Positions 1 through 4,837 of a stretch of 9,109 bases of DNA are shown here, one piece after another. The DNA is taken from contig JASGCF010000117.1 of assembly GCA_030054275.1 (NCBI GenBank), positions 1-9,109 of the forward strand, written 5' to 3'. The stretch is from Limnohabitans sp. GTDB taxonomy: Bacteria > Planctomycetota > Phycisphaerae > Phycisphaerales > SM1A02. Under the pieces are notes generated by a model. The model was not told the DNA's origin, did not search any database, and saw only the letters and a list, made by a program, of their open reading frames with translations. How positions within the stretch are numbered: the first letter of the stretch is position 1; every line of letters starts with the position of its first letter. Made by a program: the position numbers and the translations under genes.

Positions 1-36
1 CGACCCCGAAGACGACCCCGAAGACGACCCCGAAGA
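1..36. repeat. Three perfect tandem copies of a 12-bp unit
   Basis: CGACCCCGAAGA occurs three times without a mismatch at 1-12, 13-24 and 25-36 and may continue to the left of the window. Twelve bp is a multiple of three, so gain or loss of units keeps the frame. In the peroxiredoxin frame it encodes TPKT repeats; in the +2 frame it encodes acidic DPED repeats. Such units can change copy number by replication slippage. Confidence 0.9.
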
Positions 37-620
37 TACGCGCCAAACAGAACGCCGCGATTTCGACGAAAACCGTTGCAGCAAAATCCGCGTCCACGAA
101 GGCGTCACGCTTGCAAAGCCGAGGTCTCTTGGCGGTCGGTGCGCAGGCCCCCGAGTTCACGGCAATGGATGCGAGCGGCAAGATGCACACGCTCGCCTCG
201 ATCTCGCAAGGGCAGAAGGGAAAGCCATTCGTGCTGTACTTCTACCCACAAGACGACACGCCAGGCTGCACGGTCGAAGCCTGCGACTTCCGCGATCAGC
301 GCCCGAAGTTCGCCAAACTCGGCTGTGCCGTGTTTGGAGTGAGTCCAGATTCTGTGGAGAGTCACCGCGCGTTTGACGCAAAATTCAAACTCGGCTTGAC
401 GCTGCTTGCAGATGTTCCAGACGCGTCAGGCGTTCCACCCATCGCAGCTGCCTTCGGTGTGTGGCAAGAGAAGAACATGTACGGCAAGAAGTACATGGGA
501 ATCGTGCGCACGACCTACATCATCGCGGGTGATGGAACAGTGGCTGCGCGCTTCGATCGAGTCAAAGTCGATGGGCATGTCCAAGCAGTTCTCGCTGCCA
601 TGACTCCATCCACTCGGTGA
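3..620 (+). CDS. bcp: Thioredoxin-dependent peroxiredoxin, Bcp/PrxQ type, with Lys/Ala-rich N-terminal extension (5' end outside window)
   Basis: Reduces hydrogen peroxide and organic hydroperoxides in the cytoplasm, using thioredoxin as electron donor. The core reads VGAQAPEF, then FVLYFYPQDDTPGCTVEAC. The peroxidatic Cys sits in PGCT (codon at 267-269) and a second Cys lies five residues later, the resolving-Cys arrangement of Bcp/PrxQ. The typical GVWQEKNMYGKKYMGIVRTTYII block follows in shorter pieces up to the TGA at 618-620. The frame stays open to the left edge and would encode three TPKT units and then an Ala/Lys/Ser/Thr-rich stretch with about seven lysines before the core. There is no in-frame ATG or GTG before the core, so either the start lies outside the window or translation begins at TTG 111. 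That TTG has a GAAGG at 98-102, eight nt upstream, and gives a normal-sized 169-residue protein. Function is secure; the extension is less so, because all three forward frames are open here. Confidence 0.9.
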   Translation, partial: TPKTTPKTTPKIRAKQNAAISTKTVAAKSASTKASRLQSRGLLAVGAQAPEFTAMDASGKMHTLASISQGQKGKPFVLYFYPQDDTPGCTVEACDFRDQRPKFAKLGCAVFGVSPDSVESHRAFDAKFKLGLTLLADVPDASGVPPIAAAFGVWQEKNMYGKKYMGIVRTTYIIAGDGTVAARFDRVKVDGHVQAVLAAMTPSTR

Positions 621-744
621 CGGGTGAGGCGAGGCAGTGAACTTCCTTTGGGGATCGGTGCGCGAACTCTGCCGAAGTGGAGCATTCGCGTAGACCTTTT
701 GCCATCTCCCAACTTCTATCGCGTTCCACGCTGCGTTCACGAAC

Positions 745-765
745 CGAGTCACGCGTTGTGACTTG
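745..765. promoter_or_regulatory. Inverted repeat upstream of the PEP-CTERM gene, possible operator or leader hairpin
   Basis: AGTCAC (747-752) and GTGACT (758-763) are perfect inverted copies around the 5-nt loop GCGTT. One G-T wobble and one further pair extend the stem to 8 bp (745-752 with 758-765). It lies about 40 nt before the ATG at 804, inside the 183-nt gap after the peroxiredoxin gene. No clear -35/-10 pair or intrinsic terminator is visible in that gap. A dyad this short could occur by chance. Confidence 0.3.
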
Positions 766-790
766 CTTCTGTGCGCGCACGGGGTCGTCG

Positions 791-800
791 AAGGAGAAGG
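791..800 (+). promoter_or_regulatory. Shine-Dalgarno sequence of the PEP-CTERM gene
   Basis: AAGGAGAAGG ends three nt before the ATG at 804, and its AAGGAG core (791-796) is seven nt from it. This decides the start in favour of ATG 804 over the in-frame GTG at 771, which would put extra charged residues in front of the signal peptide. Confidence 0.8.
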
Positions 801-803
801 AAC

Positions 804-1568
804 ATGCGTTTGAAGACACCGTTTTTGGCTGGAAAGGCATTTGGGACTGTTGCGTGCGTGTTGACGGCGGCTGCGTCGCAGTTCGCGTCGGAAGGTGCGT
901 GGGCCAGTTGGACGCTTGGGAATGGCGACACGCTTGCGTTTGCCGAACTCTTCGCAGATGGCAGCGATCGCACGGTCTATATCAACGACAAGAAGTTTGT
1001 CTTTGAGTCGTACACCTCTGCGCACTTCCCGGTGAGAGATATCACGCTTGTCGGCTTCGTGTCGGCTTCCGCGAATCAGTACGGGCTGTACAACGTTGGT
1101 TTCGATCTCATGGGGGGATTTGCGGATGTGCCGGGTGATTCCCAAGTGGCAGAAGGCAATCTGCAATACACCGTGGAGGTCATGCCTGAGGTGTACGCGC
1201 GCGGCGTTCGCCTCTGCGATGTGCGCGCCACCTTCAATGGCGGCGTTTCGGGTGAAGGTTCCTTCGCACGCGTCGACGAGTCGATTTTCGATGTCGACAC
1301 GAACACCTTCCTCGACCAATTGAGCGTCTTCAATCTGGCAGGACCGCCAGCAGAATCTCGCTTCACCGACTACCGCGACTTCTGCGATCAGTATCCCGAG
1401 GGATTCCGAGCATTTGAAGTGAACAAAGACTTCAAGTTCTTCTCGCCGACCGCAGAAGGGACTGCATCTGCGTCGTTCATCCGTCAGGAGTTCAGCCAGA
1501 TTCCAGCTCCGGGCGCCTTGGCGTTGTTCGGCTTGGCGGGTTGCTTGGCGCGCCGTCGCCGTGCATAA
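804..1568 (+). CDS. Secreted PEP-CTERM-like sorting-domain protein, function unknown
   Basis: A 254-residue exported protein. The N-terminus has the three parts of a signal peptide: basic RLK (2-4), a hydrophobic stretch around AFGTVACVLTAAA (12-24), and a likely cleavage site after AWA (residue 34). The mature part (about 35-230) is rich in Gly, Ser, Phe and Asp, with short beta-like segments and two cysteines; I recognise no catalytic motif. The C-terminus (233-254) is a sorting tail: IPAPG, the hydrophobic segment ALALFGLAGCLA, then four arginines. In the PEP-CTERM system such tails are processed by an exosortase at the inner membrane and the protein is sent to the surface or extracellular matrix. 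The tail has PAPG where the classic motif is PEP, a variant I associate with Phycisphaerae. The gene has a strong ribosome binding site and is followed by a structured region, so it is probably transcribed alone. The sorting tail is well supported; the function is unknown. Confidence 0.85.
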   Translation: MRLKTPFLAGKAFGTVACVLTAAASQFASEGAWASWTLGNGDTLAFAELFADGSDRTVYINDKKFVFESYTSAHFPVRDITLVGFVSASANQYGLYNVGFDLMGGFADVPGDSQVAEGNLQYTVEVMPEVYARGVRLCDVRATFNGGVSGEGSFARVDESIFDVDTNTFLDQLSVFNLAGPPAESRFTDYRDFCDQYPEGFRAFEVNKDFKFFSPTAEGTASASFIRQEFSQIPAPGALALFGLAGCLARRRRA

Positions 1569-1573
1569 GGGAA

Positions 1574-1622
1574 TCATGCATGTGCATGAAGGTGCGTGAA
1601 GGTCCCTCATGCTCCCTCATGC
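1574..1622. repeat. Five phased TCATGC/GCATGA hexamers forming nested inverted repeats
   Basis: Right after the PEP-CTERM stop the hexamer TCATGC or its reverse complement occurs five times in 49 bp: TCATGC 1574-1579, GCATGA 1584-1589, the variant GCGTGA 1594-1599, TCATGC 1607-1612 and TCATGC 1617-1622. Within each group the starts are 10 bp apart. Four 10-bp blocks are visible: TGCATGAAGG, TGCGTGAAGG, then TCCCTCATGC twice. As RNA, 1584-1589 pairs with 1617-1622 and 1594-1599 with 1607-1612, giving a long imperfect hairpin. Alternatively 1574-1580 pairs with 1583-1589, which in DNA is a 7-bp dyad with a 2-bp gap. It could be a transcript-end structure or a protein-binding array on one face of the helix. 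Confidence 0.6.
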
Positions 1623-1630
1623 TCTAGTGG

Positions 1631-1647
1631 GGTCAACAAAGGTCAAC
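1631..1647. repeat. Direct repeat GGTCAAC x2 with 10-bp spacing
   Basis: GGTCAAC occurs at 1631-1637 and 1641-1647 with AAA between the copies. The 10-bp period matches the neighbouring hexamer cluster and would place both copies on the same helix face. It could be a binding site for a regulator of dut or of the PEP-CTERM gene, but two short copies are weak evidence. Confidence 0.35.
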
Positions 1648-1671
1648 CGCGCAACGGTCGGTGTTGCGCGG
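1647..1671 (+). other. Perfect 9-bp GC-rich stem-loop between the PEP-CTERM gene and dut
   Basis: CCGCGCAAC (1647-1655) is the exact reverse complement of GTTGCGCGG (1663-1671), with the 7-nt loop GGTCGGT. No T-run follows, so alone it is not an intrinsic terminator. It stands four nt before the longer hairpin at 1676-1707, and the two could form a tandem structure at the end of the upstream transcript or in the leader of dut. Confidence 0.6.
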
Positions 1672-1675
1672 CGCC

Positions 1676-1714
1676 CCCAAGGCGTCGGCATCTGTCGGCG
1701 CCTTGGGTCGTTTT
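1676..1714 (+). terminator. Probable intrinsic terminator after the PEP-CTERM gene (or attenuator before dut)
   Basis: CCCAAGGCGTCG (1676-1687) pairs with CGGCGCCTTGGG (1696-1707) over 12 bp with a single G-T wobble and an 8-nt loop. Four T residues follow at 1711-1714. Stem strength and placement fit a Rho-independent terminator of the upstream gene, about 110 nt past its stop. The T-run is short and begins three nt after the stem, so efficiency is uncertain. The dut start is only 35-42 nt downstream, so if dut is transcribed from farther upstream the hairpin would lie in its leader and could attenuate it. Confidence 0.6.
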
Positions 1715-1748
1715 CATGTCATGGCCCGCTTCCGTTACGCTCCGTGGC

Positions 1749-2234
1749 ATGAGCGCCCACATCGCACCGAACACTCCAGAGCGCGTCGACATCGCGATCA
1801 AGCGACTACGGCCGTCCGCGACGCTTCCCGCCTATCAAACCGAATTGGCAGCCGGCATGGATCTTTCCGCGGATCTTGACGCGCCCGTTGTGCTTCAGCC
1901 GGGCGACATCGCGCTCATTCCGTGCGGGTTTGCGATGGCGCTTCCTCCCGGGTTCGAGGCGCAGGTGCGTCCACGCTCGGGACTCGCGACCAAATTTGGG
2001 ATTTCAATGCCGAATGCGCCTGGCACCGTCGACGCCGACTATCGCGGGGAGATGAAGGTGCCGCTCATCAATTTGGGTCGGCACGCCTTTACGGTGGAGG
2101 CCGGGATGCGGGTGGCGCAGATGGTGATCGCACGCGTTGCAAGAGCAGAAGTATCTGTTGTACATGAACTTACGGATACAGAGCGGGGCAGTGGGGGATT
2201 CGGTTCCACCGGTTTTGGCAACGGCACCCGTTGA
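1749..2234 (+). CDS. dut: Deoxyuridine 5'-triphosphate nucleotidohydrolase (dUTPase)
   Basis: Hydrolyses dUTP to dUMP and pyrophosphate, keeping uracil out of DNA and supplying dUMP for thymidylate synthesis; the family acts as a cytoplasmic homotrimer. All five trimeric dUTPase motifs are present: AGMDLSAD (35-42), PRSGLATKFGI (75-85), GTVDADYRGEMKVPL (92-106) with catalytic Asp95, RVAQMVI (121-127) and the C-terminal RGSGGFGSTG (146-155). At 161 residues the length is normal. I chose ATG 1749 because the conserved core starts about 12 residues later. ATG 1716 in the same frame would add 11 residues, and GTG 1596 would start inside the repeat region. None of these has a convincing Shine-Dalgarno sequence, so the start is less certain than the identity. 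A repeat-rich region and a terminator-like hairpin precede it; 123 nt separate it from the aminotransferase gene. Confidence 0.96.
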   Translation: MSAHIAPNTPERVDIAIKRLRPSATLPAYQTELAAGMDLSADLDAPVVLQPGDIALIPCGFAMALPPGFEAQVRPRSGLATKFGISMPNAPGTVDADYRGEMKVPLINLGRHAFTVEAGMRVAQMVIARVARAEVSVVHELTDTERGSGGFGSTGFGNGTR

Positions 2235-2322
2235 AGCGCAGGGGCGCGGGTTCAAACGAAGCGGGAAGCAGGTGTCGTTGATGCCCTTCCGAAAGTCGTG
2301 CGGATGTTGCACAATGGCGGGT

Positions 2323-2348
2323 CTCCGGTAGGCCGGAGGAAAGAGGAG
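2323..2348 (+). promoter_or_regulatory. Ribosome binding region of the aminotransferase gene with overlapping hairpin
   Basis: CTCCGG (2323-2328) and CCGGAG (2333-2338) form a perfect 6-bp stem with loop TAGG. Its right arm enters the purine-rich track AGGAAAGAGGAG (2337-2348), which is the Shine-Dalgarno region nine nt before ATG 2358. The hairpin would cover the AGGA part but leave GAGGAG (2343-2348) free, so it may tune rather than block initiation. The same track supports ATG 2358 over GTG 2298, although TTG 2355 is also possible at shorter spacing. Confidence 0.45.
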
Positions 2349-2357
2349 TTCATCTTG

Positions 2358-3554
2358 ATGACTGCGACTGCTGCCGCCGTGAATGTTCCGCTGCTTGACC
2401 TGAAGGCGCAGTACGCGACGATCCGAGACGAGATCGAGCCCGTCATCAAGGAAGTGCTCGAGAGCCAGTACTTCATCGGCGGCCCCAAGATCGGGGAACT
2501 TGAGTGCATGACGGCTGGTTATTGCCAGACGAAATTTGCCGTGGGTTGCGCGAATGGATCGGATGCGATTCTGCTGGCGCTGCAGGCGCTCGGAATCGGC
2601 GCTGGTGATGCGGTTGTGTGTCCGACCTTCACTTTCTTCGCGACCGCCGGAAGCGTGCATCGACTCGGTGCGCAGCCAGTTTTTGTGGATGTTGATCCAG
2701 CAACCTACAACATCTGCCCAGAGTCGACGCGGCAAGCATTCCGCTGCCACAAGAACATCAAGGCCATTGTTCCGGTGCACCTGTTCGGTCAGGCTGCCGA
2801 TCTCGACGCGATGCTCGCCATCGGTCACGAGTTCGGTGTGCCTGTGATCGAAGACGCAGCGCAGGCAATCGGCACGGAAGATCCGCAAGGGCGGCGGGTT
2901 GGATCGCGTGGAGCGATTGGAACTTTCAGTTACTTCCCGTCGAAGAACCTCGGTGGATTCGGTGACGGAGGCATCATCACCACCAATGATGAAGCGCTCG
3001 CGACGCGCATGATGCGGCTTCGCAATCACGGGATGGAGCCGAAGTACTACCACGACGAAGTGGGCATGAACTCGCGTCTCGATGCATTACAAGCAGCGAT
3101 TTTGCTCGTGAAAATGCGGCATCTTGATGCGTGGAGCTCTGGACGGCAGAAGAACGCAGCGTTCTACGATCACGCATTCGCGACCGCTGGCGCAACCGAC
3201 TCTGGCACGCCGCTCTCGGCTGGTGGATTCCAACTGCGAACGCCGAAGGCGGCGCCCAAGGGCGCTCGCCACATCTACAACCAGTACACCATTCGTGTGC
3301 CGGCTGCGATTCGTGATGCGGTGCGGCAAGATCTGGCCGAACGAAAGATCGGCACCGAAATCTATTACCCCGTGCCGTTACATCTTCAAAAGTGTTTCGC
3401 ACATCTGCATTACAGCCGCGGGATTTTCCCGCACGCTGAACTCGCAGCACTTGAGGCGATCGCGTTACCGATCTATCCAGATTTGGTGCCTGCGCAACTT
3501 GAACATGTAGCCGCATCGGTGATCGAGTGCGTGCGCAACCGGATGTCCCGTTGA
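2358..3554 (+). CDS. DegT/DnrJ/EryC1/StrS family PLP-dependent aminotransferase
   Basis: A fold-type I, pyridoxal-phosphate enzyme of the family that transfers an amino group, usually from glutamate, to keto-sugars such as nucleotide-linked hexoses destined for surface polysaccharides. The N-terminus PLLDLKAQY (11-19) and YFIGGPKIGELE are typical. Further marks are the CANGSDAILLALQALGIG region, FTFFATAGSVHRLG, the cofactor motif EDAAQ with Asp166 and Gln169, and SYFPSKNLGGFGDGG in which Lys196 should form the Schiff base. NSRLDALQAAIL is the usual C-domain element. The 398 residues match the family size. The overall look is close to sugar aminotransferases such as WbpE, but the substrate cannot be read from sequence, and no other sugar-nucleotide gene is present. 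Start ATG 2358 is supported by AGGAAAGAGGAG. The RNase D gene follows after 13 nt, so co-transcription is likely. Confidence 0.9.
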   Translation: MTATAAAVNVPLLDLKAQYATIRDEIEPVIKEVLESQYFIGGPKIGELECMTAGYCQTKFAVGCANGSDAILLALQALGIGAGDAVVCPTFTFFATAGSVHRLGAQPVFVDVDPATYNICPESTRQAFRCHKNIKAIVPVHLFGQAADLDAMLAIGHEFGVPVIEDAAQAIGTEDPQGRRVGSRGAIGTFSYFPSKNLGGFGDGGIITTNDEALATRMMRLRNHGMEPKYYHDEVGMNSRLDALQAAILLVKMRHLDAWSSGRQKNAAFYDHAFATAGATDSGTPLSAGGFQLRTPKAAPKGARHIYNQYTIRVPAAIRDAVRQDLAERKIGTEIYYPVPLHLQKCFAHLHYSRGIFPHAELAALEAIALPIYPDLVPAQLEHVAASVIECVRNRMSR

Positions 3555-3567
3555 GGCGAGGCGCGCA

Positions 3568-4836
3568 ATGAACCTGAACTACCGACGAAAGAAGCGCGAG
3601 CGTCACCACGCTGCGACCCAAGACGAAGACGCCACCAGCGCGCCGCTCCTTGAGCATCAATTGGTGCCGCGCGGGGAGGCGCAACTTGTGACGACCAAGG
3701 AAGCGCTCGACGAAGCGCTGGCGCATGTTCGCGCTGCTGGCACCTTCGCATACGACACCGAATTCATCGGAGAAGAAAGCTACTGGCCGCGAATCTGCTT
3801 GGTGCAACTGGCAACAACCGAGCGCGTGATTCTTGTCGATGCGGTGGCTGTGCCAGACTTGCGGCCCATTTTTGAATTGGTTGCAGATCCGTCGCTGCTC
3901 ACGCTTGTTCATGCTGGGACACAAGATCTCGAACCAGTTCGCCGCTTACTTGGACGCGAGCCCGCGAACATTCTTGATGTGCAAATTTCTGCGGCGTTTG
4001 CTGAGATGCCGTGGCCAGCTGGTCTTGAAAAACTCGTCGAACGCTTCGCAGGTCACCGCATTTCCAAGGGACACACATTCACCAACTGGGATGCCCGTCC
4101 GCTGACCGCGTCGCAACTGCGCTATGCAGCCGACGATGTGCGCTATCTCCCGTTGGTGTGGGAGCGTTTGCGCTGCGAATTGGAAGTGCGCGGAACGCTT
4201 GCGTGGGCGATGCGCGAGTGTGAGCAAAGCAGCAAGATTCCCGCGCGCTTTGACGAGGAATCGCAGATTCGGCGCACGATGAAAAGTTGGCCGATGAAGC
4301 CCGCGCAGATTCCAACGCTGCGCTTGATCACGCGACTTCGCGACACCATCGCTCGCACAGAAGATTTGCCGCATCGTGTTGTGATGCCCGATGAAACAGT
4401 TGCCGAGATTGTTCGTCAGCGCCCGTCCACCGCACAGCAGCTTGCTGCGATGCGCGGGCTCCCCAAACGATTTGCGCAGAAATACAGCGCGGAGTTACTC
4501 GGCGCTGTCGAGGAGGGTGGCAAGATGCCGCCTGAAAAACTCGCGCACGGCAAAGTCACCGAAGAAACCGGAGAGGATCGTGCGGCGATCGATGCGCTGT
4601 TGGCGATCGCGAGTGCACGGTCGATTGCCATGGGTTTGGCGCCCGGAATGGTGCTCACTCGCGGTGATGTCTCGCGGTGGTGGATGTCGCGCAACTCAAC
4701 AGCCCCCGAGCCGCTCTTCGATCCAGGCGACTGGCGCATCGAGGCCATGGGTTCGTGGCTTGATGCGTTTTTGAAGGGCGACGCGAGCGTTGCAATCTCG
4801 TGGAAAGACGGGCGTCCGTCGCTCGCGAAGGAGTGA
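3568..4836 (+). CDS. rnd: Ribonuclease D (DEDDy 3'-5' exoribonuclease with HRDC domain)
   Basis: Trims the 3' ends of tRNA precursors and other small stable RNAs with two-metal catalysis. The DEDDy exonuclease residues are in order: FAYDTEF with Asp63 and Glu65, VHAGTQDLEPVRRLLG with Asp120, and the Y-x3-D motif in RYAADDVRYL (Tyr186, Asp190). LEKLVERFAGHRISKGHTFTNW between them is also typical of RNase D. An HRDC nucleic-acid-binding domain is likely at about 245-315 and a second helical, HRDC-like region at about 335-405, giving 422 residues, somewhat longer than the roughly 375 of E. coli RNase D. The first 15 residues are strongly basic (RRKKRERHH) and may add RNA contact. ATG 3568 is preceded by GAGG (3558-3561) just after the aminotransferase stop. 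The aldehyde dehydrogenase ATG follows one nt after its stop, so translation is probably coupled. Confidence 0.94.
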   Translation: MNLNYRRKKRERHHAATQDEDATSAPLLEHQLVPRGEAQLVTTKEALDEALAHVRAAGTFAYDTEFIGEESYWPRICLVQLATTERVILVDAVAVPDLRPIFELVADPSLLTLVHAGTQDLEPVRRLLGREPANILDVQISAAFAEMPWPAGLEKLVERFAGHRISKGHTFTNWDARPLTASQLRYAADDVRYLPLVWERLRCELEVRGTLAWAMRECEQSSKIPARFDEESQIRRTMKSWPMKPAQIPTLRLITRLRDTIARTEDLPHRVVMPDETVAEIVRQRPSTAQQLAAMRGLPKRFAQKYSAELLGAVEEGGKMPPEKLAHGKVTEETGEDRAAIDALLAIASARSIAMGLAPGMVLTRGDVSRWWMSRNSTAPEPLFDPGDWRIEAMGSWLDAFLKGDASVAISWKDGRPSLAKE

Positions 4837-4837
4837 C

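Noticed and set aside
1..36. Start of a CRISPR array
   Set aside because: The 12-bp units are directly tandem with no spacers and read as a simple coding repeat.
621..803. Promoter or terminator in the peroxiredoxin/PEP-CTERM gap
   Set aside because: TTG-containing candidates such as TTGCCA near 700 have no acceptable -10 at 16-18 bp, and no stem followed by a T-run was found.
426..1610. Long minus-strand open frame (394 codons) antisense to the peroxiredoxin and PEP-CTERM genes
   Set aside because: It lies opposite two well-supported genes and its translation has no recognisable motif; it is a by-product of the GC-rich codon pattern.
1574..1622. Insertion-sequence end or attachment site
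   Set aside because: No transposase or integrase is nearby, and the repeats are short and local without target-site duplication.
1596..1748. N-terminal extension of dUTPase from GTG 1596
   Set aside because: It would run through the repeats and hairpins, encodes no conserved residues, and exceeds the family length by about 50 residues.
2004..3053. Minus-strand open frame (349 codons) opposite dut and the aminotransferase
   Set aside because: Its translation is rich in Arg, His and Ser with no domain, and it covers the conserved motifs of both + strand genes.
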